64,000 nt of DNA from JALNZF01 sp964447405 (GCA_964447405.1 CAYUSP010000002.1:1-64000), one strand, 5' to 3'; counted from the stretch's first letter, positions 9,276 to 18,239 are shown. Made by a program: numbers and translations. Notes: generated from the sequence alone by a model not told the origin.

Positions 9276-11018
9276 TCAGGACATGGTCATTCGTACAGCC
9301 TGCCCGATTTCCGAAGGCAAAAAGGGTTTATATAACACCATGGAATGCGCGAAGGAGATGCTATTCAAGGGACTCGCTTCAATGGGATAGCCGCTGGTAA
9401 ACACTACAGGTACCTGCGGACGAATTTTAGTAATCTCATTGTATACCTGAATGCCATTCATGCCGGGCAAAGCATAATCCAACACGAGACATTGGATGTC
9501 CTCTGCTCTTTCTTTGAATACTGAAAGTGCCTCAGCGCCGCCGGATGCCCGGGTAACTTTGAACCCAAGGCGTTCCAGTGTGTCGGCGACGACACTGAGC
9601 ACATCGCTATCATCATCAACGACCAGGATATGCTCTGTTCCGGACGGCGCAACATGCGTTCGTCCCGAGCGATCCAGCTCTTGCTCCCCGCCAGCCGCGG
9701 GCAGATACAGCCTGAACTCCGTGCCGAGGCCTGGTTCTGAGGAACAGACGATGAATCCGCCATGTTGTTTAACGATCGAATCGACTATAGAGAGGCCCAG
9801 GCCGCTTCCCTTGCCTGGTTCTTTCGTGGTAAAAAAAGGTTCGTACATGTGCTGCCGGACATCCGGGGGTATGCCGCTGCCGGTGTCGGCAACCGAGATC
9901 ATGACAAGATGCTCGGCTGCTCCCGTTTGAGGGATGTCGTTGCCGCACTCTGCGCGGTAGACCATTGCGGTCGTCAATATCAGCTGTCCGCCATAGGACA
10001 TCGCATCGACTGCGTTCACCGCCAGATTCATAAGGACCTGTTCGAACTGGCCCCGGTCCACGAAAACGGACGGATCATCCGAACTCAGCCGCATCTCCAT
10101 CACGATGTTCTCATGCAGAAGCGGGCGCATCAACACATGCAATCCCCTGATCACCTCGTTTATCCTGATTGCTTTCACGTGATAGCTGCCCTTCCGGGAA
10201 AATGAAAGCATTCTTCCGGTAAGAAGCTTTGCCTTCTCGCAAATATCCATCAGGCACTTCACAGAATGCACTTCTGGATCGGAAGCGTCGAAATGACGGC
10301 TGAGAATATAGGCATGACCAGCCATGACGGTAATGAGGTTATTGAAATCATGAACGATGCCGCTGAACATCGCCCCGACTACATCCATCTTCTGGGCCTG
10401 CCTGACCTGATCTTCCATTTGTTTCAATTCGGTAATGTCGATGATAATGCCATCGTAGCCTGATAGCATACCCGTCGCATCATACCAGGCAGCAGTATAA
10501 TTCCGGACCCAGCGGAGAACACCGCTCCGGTGATTGATACGATGTTCCAGATACCCTGCATGCTCCTTCATCAGCAGCGCGTTAAAATATGCGAGCACCG
10601 TCGGCCGGTCCTCCTCATGGATCATGTGATACCACAGGTATGGATCGGCAAGGTATTCTTCCGGCGTGAATCCCGTGATTTGAACGCATATTTTTCCATG
10701 GGTGGTCGAGACCGGTCGCCCATCCTTTACAACGACATGATAGTCATACCCGTTGATGGCCTGCATGAGCCGCTGAAGTCCGGCCGCCATGCTTCGCTGC
10801 TCTTCGAGTTGACTGACGCATTGCAGCCTCGCCGTGCTCAGCAGTTCCTCCGTTGACGCCAGCTTGTCCTGGAGTGCGTGATATCTGCTCTCGACCGATC
10901 TCCATTGGCTTGCCTCACGCCAAACAAGCTCAGAACCCCTTGTACGTTCGGCCGGATTGACAGTAGGCTGATTAATTCTCAGCTTCGCCGCATCAGGGAT
11001 ATCATCGTTGAGCTTCAT
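9276..11018 (-). CDS. hybrid histidine kinase (PAS-HisKA-HATPase-REC)
   Basis: A 580-residue cytoplasmic kinase. A coiled coil at about 35-85 leads into a PAS domain with a PAC tail (YLEHRINHRSGVLRWVRNY to GIIIDITELKQ). The phospho-acceptor helix carries FSGIVHDFNNLITVMAGH. The ATPase domain has NLAVNAVDAM, DTGSGIPP and GKGSGLGLSIV. A C-terminal receiver begins ILVVDDDSDV with acceptor Asp in LVLDYALPGMNG and ends with VLYKPF. There are no membrane segments, so the signal is probably intracellular. Its promoter region is shared with luxI and contains a lux-box-like palindrome, hinting at quorum control. Confidence 0.93.
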   Translation of the reverse strand: MKLNDDIPDAAKLRINQPTVNPAERTRGSELVWREASQWRSVESRYHALQDKLASTEELLSTARLQCVSQLEEQRSMAAGLQRLMQAINGYDYHVVVKDGRPVSTTHGKICVQITGFTPEEYLADPYLWYHMIHEEDRPTVLAYFNALLMKEHAGYLEHRINHRSGVLRWVRNYTAAWYDATGMLSGYDGIIIDITELKQMEDQVRQAQKMDVVGAMFSGIVHDFNNLITVMAGHAYILSRHFDASDPEVHSVKCLMDICEKAKLLTGRMLSFSRKGSYHVKAIRINEVIRGLHVLMRPLLHENIVMEMRLSSDDPSVFVDRGQFEQVLMNLAVNAVDAMSYGGQLILTTAMVYRAECGNDIPQTGAAEHLVMISVADTGSGIPPDVRQHMYEPFFTTKEPGKGSGLGLSIVDSIVKQHGGFIVCSSEPGLGTEFRLYLPAAGGEQELDRSGRTHVAPSGTEHILVVDDDSDVLSVVADTLERLGFKVTRASGGAEALSVFKERAEDIQCLVLDYALPGMNGIQVYNEITKIRPQVPVVFTSGYPIEASPLNSISFAHSMVLYKPFLPSEIGQAVRMTMS

Positions 11019-11102
11019 ATGTCTAATTATCCGTTGCGCATTAACACTGCAATTTAATGTATTTCGGATTTATTACTTATAGGTGCTGGTCTTGTTTATT
11101 CA

Positions 11103-11176
11103 AGTATAGCGGACAAGACCAGGTATGCCACCTACCCGTTCGGGTAGGTGCTTTGGCAGGGTGGTTTGACGATAAT
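11103..11176. promoter_or_regulatory. lux-box-like palindrome with symmetrical divergent -10 elements
   Basis: Positions 11129-11150 are a perfect inverted repeat with arms CACCTACCCG and CGGGTAGGTG around TT. The inner 20 bp begin ACCT and end AGGT, as in LuxR/LasR boxes. GATAAT lies at 11171-11176 on the plus strand, exactly 21 bp from the 20-bp box. TATACT lies at 11108-11103 on the minus strand, also 21 bp away. Predicted start sites for luxI and the kinase gene would each lie about 43 bp from the box centre, the classic LuxR activation distance. There is no T-run, so this is not a terminator. Confidence 0.7.
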
Positions 11177-11325
11177 GGCTCTAACTGCTCACCCGCCGGT
11201 GATGCTGGTCCATTATTGTTCACAACGGGATACGCCGTTTTCTATCGTGATCGCAAGATGAGCAGAATGCTCTTCAAACTACGCTGATCCGGGCAGCGAA
11301 CTCTCTAGAATGGGGAGGAATATTG

Positions 11326-12036
11326 ATGATCATACTTAACAAGTGCGTGCGGAAGGAATTGCCGTGCGCGGGAAAGAAACGTGCGGAAGGAGCTTATTTC
11401 TTTGCAGAGATCAATGATAAGGACGATCGTGTAAAAGCCTACAGACTGAGACACCGCATCTTCGCGGAAACATTGAAATGGGTTCCCTGCACCGAGACCG
11501 AGCTTGAGATCGATGAGTACGATCCCTACGCGGTCCACTTCGGCGTCTTCAATGAGTCAGGCCGCATGTTGGCCTATCTTCGCCTATTGAAGGCGGATCG
11601 TGTTTACATGTTGGAACGTGAGTTTCTATGCACCATCAATGGTGGACAGGAACTGCGCAAGGAGACCTCATCGTGCGAACTGACCAGGTTCTGCGTGGAC
11701 CGGTCGGCCAGGAACGTACTTGTCAGCACGGATTTCGGCGATTTCCCCCTCTTCATGCTCCTCTTCAAGGGTGTCTATCAATGGTGCATGTTGAATGGTA
11801 TCGAGATCATCTACGGCGTGACGGACCGGTTCGTATTCAGGCTTGCCAATATGCGGGGCTTCTTATTGCAGCCACTGGGAAGCCCTGTATGCATGCCTGA
11901 TGGGGTCGTTGCCCTTTCCTTCCGGCTTGATTGTCGGGAATTCCGCTCCCTGGCCTCCGTAAGCCGGCCTGGAACCGTGCGATGGTTCTCTCAAAAACCG
12001 AGGATCTTTTTATCCAGCGCGATGGCTATGGCATGA
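11326..12036 (+). CDS. luxI: LuxI-family acyl-homoserine lactone synthase
   Basis: The protein should make an N-acyl-homoserine lactone from S-adenosylmethionine and an acyl donor. All hallmark LuxI positions are visible: RLRHRIF, the Trp of LKWVP, the acidic pair in EIDEYD, the Arg of YLRLL, and CELTRF (Glu and Arg). At 236 residues it is slightly longer than most LuxI proteins; the extra C-terminal tail overlaps the end of luxR on the other strand. ATG 11326 is preceded by GGGGAGGA; a TTG directly before it is less well placed. The upstream lux-box-like site suggests autoinduction. PEP-CTERM-associated acyltransferases are related in fold, but the complete LuxI signature favours this call. 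Confidence 0.88.
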   Translation: MIILNKCVRKELPCAGKKRAEGAYFFAEINDKDDRVKAYRLRHRIFAETLKWVPCTETELEIDEYDPYAVHFGVFNESGRMLAYLRLLKADRVYMLEREFLCTINGGQELRKETSSCELTRFCVDRSARNVLVSTDFGDFPLFMLLFKGVYQWCMLNGIEIIYGVTDRFVFRLANMRGFLLQPLGSPVCMPDGVVALSFRLDCREFRSLASVSRPGTVRWFSQKPRIFLSSAMAMA

Positions 12037-12755
12037 GTCCGGTTGTTGGTGTTAAGCTTCCGAAAAATACGCTTGATATGATACTTCACGGTATCCTGGC
12101 TGATACCGAGGATCACGGAGATGTCCCAGGTGCTTTTCCCTTCCTTCACCCACAGCAGAACCTCCTGTTCACGCAATGTCAATGGGTTCATTTCCCTGTC
12201 ATTTGTTTGCTTCAACAGTCGAATGAATGCCTGGTGGAGGTGCGGTGCGACATGGCGCATAATGATTGCGGTGCGTGAATCCCGCTGGACTGTTCGCCCC
12301 GAGAAGGAGAAGAGGCTTCCTTCGGCGCTGTCGAGTGTGCGCTGGCCGATGGAATACCCCTCCCGAAGCCCAAAATCCTGCGCCTCCTTGATGAACGACT
12401 TCGGCGGTTCGGTCTTGCGATAGGTGTCCTTCCAGAATTGAAGGGGAAAATTGGAGAAGTTCTCGCGGAAGACCGGGTCCACCTGGTGATATTTCTTCGC
12501 CATATAATTATTGGTCCATTCAGCGGGATACGAAATATTGATGAAGTCATACCCCACGATGATGCCATTCGGGGATTGACGGACCATCAGACATGCCGCA
12601 TATTCGTGGTGGATCAGCTTCTTCAGGCGATCGAAAAGCACTCTGAACGAAGCTTCGGAGACGCAGGAAAGACTGTCATGGATCATTTCGAGCATGATGA
12701 CCATATCCTGCTGCGAGAGCGAGTCCATGAGATGAGCATGGTGGTTTTGCTTCAT
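11991..12755 (-). CDS. luxR: LuxR-family autoinducer-binding transcriptional regulator
   Basis: This 254-residue protein has an N-terminal autoinducer-binding domain (about 15-170). It keeps the family's ligand residues: the Trp and Tyr in EWTNNYMAKKYHQVDPV, the Asp-Pro pair, the Trp of FPLQFWKD, and the Gly in FGLREGYSI. The C-terminal LuxR helix-turn-helix contains LTLREQEVLLW and ISQDTVKYHIKRIFRKL. It converges on luxI and their 3' ends overlap by 46 bp, so transcripts would be partly complementary. No strong ribosome site precedes the ATG. It probably binds the palindrome at 11129-11150. Confidence 0.9.
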   Translation of the reverse strand: MKQNHHAHLMDSLSQQDMVIMLEMIHDSLSCVSEASFRVLFDRLKKLIHHEYAACLMVRQSPNGIIVGYDFINISYPAEWTNNYMAKKYHQVDPVFRENFSNFPLQFWKDTYRKTEPPKSFIKEAQDFGLREGYSIGQRTLDSAEGSLFSFSGRTVQRDSRTAIIMRHVAPHLHQAFIRLLKQTNDREMNPLTLREQEVLLWVKEGKSTWDISVILGISQDTVKYHIKRIFRKLNTNNRTHAIAIALDKKILGF

Positions 12756-13160
12756 AATAGTATGTGGCAGCGGATCGCTGAATGCATGGATACAAGCTTA
12801 AACTAAAATGAAGGCACCTTATGCTATTGCCTGGAACAATGAACGCTTTAGGTAAATGACCGAGAGGTACTGAAGGTGAGTATGCATTTAATTATATATA
12901 ATTGTTTTATTTTGTCAAGAAATGCGCGAAACTATCCATTCGCGTGTCACGCGCATACGAGACTGATGCAAACTAAATAATAATTGTTACATTCCTACGG
13001 TATCCCCGTCTTGCAAACTGTCGGCATTTCCCATGCATTATATCAATAGTAGCAGAGGCGCCATAATTCCCTAAAGTTCAGAATCATTTTTCCGATACGT
13101 ATAGTACAGGAATAGAGATGAGAACGAAGTTTAACAATCCCACATTTTTATGGAGGAACC
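12756..13160. other. AT-rich intergenic region upstream of luxR and a lipoprotein gene
   Basis: This 405-bp divergent region has no convincing ORF. It contains an AT-only palindrome at 12890-12903 (AATTATATATAATT) and an odd-centred palindrome at 12941-12953 (CGCGTG T CACGCG). Both could be promoter or operator elements, but neither can be assigned to a known regulator. No lux-box-like sequence was found here. Confidence 0.4.
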
Positions 13161-14672
13161 ATGCCTGCCAAACATACCCTGTTGAAATTGACGATCATTG
13201 CGATCCTATCAATAGTCCCCGCCTGCAGTAAATCCAACAGCACGGACAGTTCAACCACAGGCGGCATGACCGGACCAACAGCAAGCAGTTCCACTGTTGT
13301 ACTTTCCGGCACCATATCCTCCACTGTATCCGCAACAGCACCCGGCATGTGGCGTGCGGCGGGAGCAGGAACCGTGGACAAGGTAGTTGGAATACAAGTT
13401 TCCTCGATCGGAACAGCCGCGACCGCGGATCCCTATATCACGGCAGTGGTTGACGCGAACAGTAAATTCAAGATGACGCTGGACAAGGGAGGAACTGGAG
13501 GAGCCGCGGTCATGATGCTGCTCGACACGACAAAAACCCGCAAGATAGACCAGGTGCTCGGTTTTCTTACCGTGGCTGATTCTGCAACCTCAGATTCGGT
13601 CATGAGCCTGCCTACCTCGTCCGCTGCGAATGCGGTCGACCTGGGCACCATAGCCGGAGGTTCCGGCCTCTCGAACCTGAGCATCCAGGATATCTTCTCG
13701 CTTGTGGGCAGCTCGATCGATCAAATGCGGGAGCGAGGACGCACGGATGCGCTTCTGCGGAATCTTAAAAACGAATGGGCGAACAGGGGCACCTCGATAA
13801 CCTACGGCTACGGGCCCGGATTTGACTGGGGAAGATCATACCAGGATACGGTGAATGCCACGTCCTGGTTCCCGGTATCCTCCTATTTTTTTAAAGGCAA
13901 TCTTTTTTTCTTCCGCTCCAATGACCCCGCTCTGCAAGATGCCGGCGTCTGTAAACCATCGACTGATGCCTCCCATGTAGCGGTTAAGCTCGTTCCTCCC
14001 CAGCCCTTTACAGGATCCAATATCAGCACACTCGGTGCGACCATATCTTCAGAAACCATCACTGCATTCCATAATGACGGCGCCAATACGCTCACATTAA
14101 CAACCTGTGGTTCCAGTACCGGAGGCATTGCAGGTGGTTTTTTCTTTGGAAAAGAATCGACGGGATACGTAAATTTTAACTGGGGTGGAGGAGGCATCCG
14201 CTCGGACAACCTTCCCTCGGGGATCTGGTCGCTGATGGTGGGCAGCGAGGAAAAAGCGAGCTTCGACATCAAGGCAACCTCGCCCGTGGATGATGCGGGG
14301 CATTACAAGGTCTACCTTCCCAGCATCAAGGTGATCGCGGACAGCACCAGCTTTGTCATTCAGTACATTGAGGTGCTGTTCCATGTCTGGAATGGGACAG
14401 CTTATGTGCCAATCACGGATCCCTCGCTGCTTTTGAGTCAGGTCAATTTCCTGGGGCTGAGCCTGGCTGATCACTGGACACCGTCAGGCACGCCTAATTC
14501 AACAAACATGACACTTATTCATCAGGGGAGCGGGGTATTTCGGGCCACGCCGTCGGTCCCGTTCCGTACCGGGCAGTTTGATTCGAACACGAATGCAGAC
14601 GTGGCTGCCAGCATCGTGATTAACTATAACCTGCATGGCGTCGGCATCGCGTTTGATCTACGATGGTATTAA
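13161..14672 (+). CDS. lipoprotein of unknown function
   Basis: The gene begins at an ATG preceded by GGAGG at 13152-13156. A hydrophobic signal ends in the lipobox VPAC (Cys at about residue 21), followed by a Ser/Thr/Gly-rich linker. The remaining 450 or so residues are beta-rich with few charged residues. They include VVGIQVSSIGTAATADPY followed by AVVDANSKFKMTLDKGG, which resembles a small carboxypeptidase-regulatory or Ig-like fold, but I do not recognise a family. A Gly-rich NFNWGGGG segment occurs near residue 335. It is probably anchored in the cell envelope. Confidence 0.8.
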   Translation: MPAKHTLLKLTIIAILSIVPACSKSNSTDSSTTGGMTGPTASSSTVVLSGTISSTVSATAPGMWRAAGAGTVDKVVGIQVSSIGTAATADPYITAVVDANSKFKMTLDKGGTGGAAVMMLLDTTKTRKIDQVLGFLTVADSATSDSVMSLPTSSAANAVDLGTIAGGSGLSNLSIQDIFSLVGSSIDQMRERGRTDALLRNLKNEWANRGTSITYGYGPGFDWGRSYQDTVNATSWFPVSSYFFKGNLFFFRSNDPALQDAGVCKPSTDASHVAVKLVPPQPFTGSNISTLGATISSETITAFHNDGANTLTLTTCGSSTGGIAGGFFFGKESTGYVNFNWGGGGIRSDNLPSGIWSLMVGSEEKASFDIKATSPVDDAGHYKVYLPSIKVIADSTSFVIQYIEVLFHVWNGTAYVPITDPSLLLSQVNFLGLSLADHWTPSGTPNSTNMTLIHQGSGVFRATPSVPFRTGQFDSNTNADVAASIVINYNLHGVGIAFDLRWY

Positions 14673-14755
14673 GGCCGGGGCGTATGACCTGCGTCACGGA
14701 ACAAACGTACCAAGTGGGATAGTGTGGTTACACCTACTCAAGGAGGCCTGCTCGC

Positions 14756-15217
14756 ATGAACCTGACAAAATCCGTTGGAACAACATTCGCCCTACTCTTT
14801 CTGCTCACAGCTCCACTCAATCTGATTGCTGCGGATAAGCACCAGCATCACGCTCAGCCCGGTCCAACTGAGCATGTAGCCAATCCCTTGATTGAGGAAA
14901 TGATAAAACTCGATGCTGTTTTTCGCGAGGTCGTATCAGGAGTGTCGCTGGGAGACGGAGCGCGAGTACATCATGCGCTGGAAGCCATGCATGGAACCAT
15001 GGAAAAAACCCACGAAGGCGTACACCAGGGCACGGTTAAACTAAAGAAGAATGCGGACCGCATGGCCGAGTTCGTGTCCCTGGACAAGAAGTTCCATGAA
15101 AAGCTCGAACATCTTGCTCATGCGGGGCATAAGAACGATCAGGATGCGATGCTGAAGCTGACGAAGGAATTGCTCGATGGATGCGTGCAGTGCCATCAGG
15201 TGTTCAGGAAGCGATAA
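14756..15217 (+). CDS. small periplasmic c-type cytochrome with C-terminal haem site
   Basis: The 153-residue protein has a signal peptide (cleavage probably after LIAA, near 25) and a His-rich start to the mature chain (DKHQHHAQ). One haem-binding CXXCH motif, CVQCH, lies eight residues from the C-terminus. A helical region with many Lys and His precedes it. A single haem near the C-terminus of a four-helix bundle is the arrangement of cytochrome c' and related proteins, but the relationship is not proven. The start has a strong AAGGAGG site. It may be co-transcribed with the lipoprotein gene 83 bp upstream. Confidence 0.8.
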   Translation: MNLTKSVGTTFALLFLLTAPLNLIAADKHQHHAQPGPTEHVANPLIEEMIKLDAVFREVVSGVSLGDGARVHHALEAMHGTMEKTHEGVHQGTVKLKKNADRMAEFVSLDKKFHEKLEHLAHAGHKNDQDAMLKLTKELLDGCVQCHQVFRKR

Positions 15218-15578
15218 TTCTACCGATAGCGGTTTAAAAAACTAATTGATTACTCTGCCAGGCCGATAGTTTCTATGTTTGCCTACGCATTTCAGTCGAA
15301 TACTTTTCTCACAAATGATCGCTGCACCTGCAATCCCGCGCAATCGTATCCAGCCCGCGGTCCTGACCCTCGAGCCAGTCGATACCGCTGAAGAATGATC
15401 GGACCTGTTTGAAATAATGTTCAACCTCAAGCCGATTAAATAAATCGCTTATTTAGGTAAGCAGCAAGTATGTGCAGGTTGTTGGCTCGAACGGATGTGA
15501 TTTTAGCGACAAGTTGCGGTGCAAGGTGTTTTTTCGCGTTTGTTTGCACTCATAGTGAGTGTTTCACGATCTCACTCG
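15218..15578. other. intergenic region without a supported gene
   Basis: No gene longer than 60 codons is convincing here. On the minus strand a 41-codon open stretch (15309-15437) reads like protein, with FFSGIDWLEGQDRGLDT, but it has no start codon or ribosome site. It may be a decayed gene fragment. Confidence 0.3.
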
Positions 15579-15881
15579 CTATCTCGGATGCTTATAGAGA
15601 TCGTCGTGAGCGAGCATGCGCAGAAGCAGAATCTCTCCCGACCAATCGGGATTGCCGGATGCATGCAGTTTTTGCGGTTCAAAAGATAGCCGGATACTCT
15701 TATCTACCCGGGCCGACCAGGCTGTTGGATCATTGACAATGCGTTCGATGTGGAGTCCGGGATGCAGGGGATTCGTTTCGAGGAAGGCGAGCGTCTTTAC
15801 GATCTTCTTCAAGAGCTGTTTATCGGACTTAAGCTGGTCTACATCCTTCAGGAACAGCTTAGTCGGTGTCAGCTTTGGCAT
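15579..15881 (-). CDS. RelE/ParE-superfamily toxin, mRNA interferase type
   Basis: A basic 100-residue protein with the RelE/YafQ pattern: N-terminal TPTKLFLKDVDQL helix, NPLHPGLHIERI, then WSARVDKSIRLSFE and a C-terminal LLLRMLAHDDLYKHP. The terminal HD-x-x-Y pattern resembles the active-site end of RelE-type ribosome-dependent RNases. Its start overlaps the end of the antitoxin gene by 23 bp, the usual coupled arrangement with the antitoxin first. The exact subfamily and cleavage mode are inferred. Confidence 0.8.
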   Translation of the reverse strand: MPKLTPTKLFLKDVDQLKSDKQLLKKIVKTLAFLETNPLHPGLHIERIVNDPTAWSARVDKSIRLSFEPQKLHASGNPDWSGEILLLRMLAHDDLYKHPR

Positions 15882-16122
15882 GTTTTATTTCCTTCTTCAA
15901 CCATCCCGGCATCTCTGCTTTGCCGCTTTTTCTGGCCTCTTGAAGTTTTTTCAAGCCATCTTCGCTCAGTTGCACGGTAGGATAAACCGCGACCGGGTTG
16001 AGGACGATCGTTCCGCCCTCCATCACTTCCATGTCAAGATAGCATCCGGATTCGAGCTTCATCTTTTTTCGGATCGAAGCGGGCAGGTTGATGCTGCCCC
16101 GTTTGTCGATTGCAATAAGCAT
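15859..16122 (-). CDS. AbrB/MazE-type antitoxin
   Basis: An 87-residue protein with an N-terminal SpoVT-AbrB DNA-binding domain (IDKRGSINLPASIRKKMKL). A C-terminal tail, GLKKLQEARKSGKAEMPGW, probably wraps the toxin. GGGAGG lies 6 nt before the ATG. Pairing an AbrB-type antitoxin with a RelE-like toxin is a known mix-and-match combination. A promoter overlapped by palindromes lies directly upstream, as expected for an autoregulated toxin-antitoxin operon. Confidence 0.85.
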   Translation of the reverse strand: MLIAIDKRGSINLPASIRKKMKLESGCYLDMEVMEGGTIVLNPVAVYPTVQLSEDGLKKLQEARKSGKAEMPGWLKKEIKHAKADTD

Positions 16123-16148
16123 CTGGCGCCTCCCTGGTTTCTGAAACC

Positions 16149-16186
16149 AGAATACCGCACTTTTGACATTATGTCAATATGACATA
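16149..16186 (-). promoter_or_regulatory. sigma-70 promoter with overlapping operator palindromes for the toxin-antitoxin operon
   Basis: On the minus strand TTGACA (16177-16172) and TATTCT (16154-16149) are separated by exactly 17 bp. Two overlapping inverted repeats cover the -35 element: TATGTCA ATA TGACATA at 16170-16186 and TTGACAT T ATGTCAA at 16163-16177. This fits autorepression by the AbrB-type antitoxin alone or in complex with the toxin. Confidence 0.7.
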
Positions 16187-16230
16187 TTCCGCATGTGGCC
16201 TATGCCGCAGCGGAATATGCTAAACCATCC

Positions 16231-18147
16231 CTACGCCATGAACTGCTTCGTGTTCTCCACCATCAACTTCGCCATGGCCTTTGCGAAACCCGCGGGGTCC
16301 TTCAGCTTCGAGCCTTCGAGCAGCAGCGCCTGGTTGTAGAGCAGGTCTATGTATTCCTTCAGTACGTCGTCCTTCCCGCCCTTTTCCACAAACCCATTCA
16401 TGGCCTCGAAGATCTGATGCGAGGGATTGATCTCCAGGATCCGTTTTTGCGAAGGCACTTCCTGGCCCATGGACTGGAGCAGCTTTTCCATCTGCGGATC
16501 GAGCCCGCCCTCGTCAGCCACGAGGCAGCATGCCGAGTCCTTCAGCCTGCCCGAGACCCGAACATCCTTCACCTCGTCCTTTAGCTGCTCTTTTATGCGC
16601 GCCAGCAACTTCTCGAATTTCTCCTTCGAGCGGTCCTTCGCCGCCTGATCGGTCTTGTCCAGGCTGATATCGCCCTTTACCACGGACTTGATCTTCTTGC
16701 CCTTGTACTCCTGCAATCCGCCCATGATGACATCGTCAATGTCATCAGTCATGATCAGGACCTCGAAGCCCCGCTCGCGGAACGCTTCGAGATAGGGTGA
16801 CTGCAGGATGTTCTCGTCAGGCCTGCCGTAGATATAGTAAATTTCCGGCTGCGAGAGCGGCATATTCTTTACATAATCGTCCAGGGTCGTGTATTTGCCT
16901 GATTCCGTCCTGGTCGACTGGAACAGCAGCAGGTCCGCGATCTGCTCCCTGCGGGTGAAATCAAAATGGATGCCCTCTTTCAGCACCCGGCCGAACTCCT
17001 TGTGGAATTTCACATACGCATCGTATTCATTCTTCTTCATGGCCTCGAGGGTGTCGAGCACTTTTTTGATGATGTTCTTCTTCATCACCTCGATGTGCTT
17101 GTTGGACTGAAGGAGCTCGCGCGACACGTTCAGCGGCAGGTCCGAGGAATCGACCACGCCCTTTACAAAGCGCAGATACTCGGGCAGCAGTTGATCACAG
17201 TGGTCCATGATCTGCACCCGCTTGACATACAGCATGGGCCCGATCTTGTAGTCCCGATACAGAATGCCGTAAGGCGCCTTCGCCGGCAGGTATAAAAGCG
17301 ACGTGAACTCCGATGTGCCTTCCGCCTTGAAATGGATCACCTTGGCCGGGTCCGTGAAATCGTGGGACAGGTGCTTGTAGAAATCATTATACTCTTCCGC
17401 GCTGATCTCCGACTGGTCCTTGAGCCAGATGGCCTTGCGCGCATTCAGTATCTCTTCCTCGACAACCTTGACTCTCTTGTCCTTGTCCGCGGGGTCTTCC
17501 TTTTCCCGTTCGACATCCATGGCCACGGGATGTTCGATGTAGTCCGAGTATTTGCGCACGATCTCCCGGATCTTCCACTCATCCAGATATTCCTTCTCCT
17601 CGCTCTTCATGTGCAGGATGACATCCGTACCTGCCCTGTCCTTTTCCGCGTCATCAATGGTGAACGACCCGTCCGCGGTGGATTCCCACTTGATCGCCTT
17701 TTTCGTATTCTCCGTTGCCTTGCGGGACAGGACCGTTACTTTGTCAGTCACCATGAAGGCTGAGTAGAATCCCACGCCAAACTGTCCGATGAGCCCCGGC
17801 CGGTCCTTCTGCGAAGCACCCTGCAGAGCACGCAAGAATTCCTTGGTGCCGGAATGGGCGATGGTCCCGAGCTCGGTCACTGCCTCCTCGCGGGTCATGC
17901 CCATGCCGTTGTCGCTCATAGTCAGGGTCCCGGCCTTTTTATCAACGCTGATCTTAATCTTCCACTCCCCGGTGTTTGCGAGGATGTCCTTGTTCGTGAG
18001 CGATTCGTAGCGCGCCTTGTCAATGGCGTCTGACGCGTTCGAAATCAGCTCGCGCAGGAATATCTCCTTGTGGGAGTAAAGCGAATGGATCATCAGATCC
18101 AGCAGCTCCTTTACTTCGGTTTTGAATTCCATCTTTTCAACGGCCAT
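16231..18147 (-). CDS. htpG: HtpG, bacterial Hsp90 chaperone
   Basis: A 638-residue, full-length Hsp90. The GHKL ATPase domain carries ELISNASDAIDKARY, the ADP-contacting DNGMGMT, GTIAHSGTKEF and IGQFGVGFYSAFMV. The middle domain has the catalytic-loop region PLNVSRELLQ. The C-terminal dimerisation domain is complete, and the eukaryotic MEEVD tail is absent as expected for bacteria. AGAGGTG precedes the ATG. It acts in the cytosol, remodelling client proteins with the DnaK system. Flanking genes are unrelated. Confidence 0.98.
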   Translation of the reverse strand: MAVEKMEFKTEVKELLDLMIHSLYSHKEIFLRELISNASDAIDKARYESLTNKDILANTGEWKIKISVDKKAGTLTMSDNGMGMTREEAVTELGTIAHSGTKEFLRALQGASQKDRPGLIGQFGVGFYSAFMVTDKVTVLSRKATENTKKAIKWESTADGSFTIDDAEKDRAGTDVILHMKSEEKEYLDEWKIREIVRKYSDYIEHPVAMDVEREKEDPADKDKRVKVVEEEILNARKAIWLKDQSEISAEEYNDFYKHLSHDFTDPAKVIHFKAEGTSEFTSLLYLPAKAPYGILYRDYKIGPMLYVKRVQIMDHCDQLLPEYLRFVKGVVDSSDLPLNVSRELLQSNKHIEVMKKNIIKKVLDTLEAMKKNEYDAYVKFHKEFGRVLKEGIHFDFTRREQIADLLLFQSTRTESGKYTTLDDYVKNMPLSQPEIYYIYGRPDENILQSPYLEAFRERGFEVLIMTDDIDDVIMGGLQEYKGKKIKSVVKGDISLDKTDQAAKDRSKEKFEKLLARIKEQLKDEVKDVRVSGRLKDSACCLVADEGGLDPQMEKLLQSMGQEVPSQKRILEINPSHQIFEAMNGFVEKGGKDDVLKEYIDLLYNQALLLEGSKLKDPAGFAKAMAKLMVENTKQFMA

Positions 18148-18239
18148 ATCCGCACCTCTTTCTGTTGTTAGTCGGGAAATAGGATGATTGCAATACCGGT
18201 TGCGCCGGAGGAGTAATGTACCAAATCAGCGGGGATTTT

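Noticed and set aside
11129..11150. Reading the palindrome as a transcription terminator
   Set aside because: It lies between divergent genes and has no T-run on either side; spacing to both -10-like hexamers supports an operator.
15309..15437. 41-codon minus-strand open stretch with protein-like content
   Set aside because: No start codon or ribosome site and too short to identify; at most a decayed fragment.
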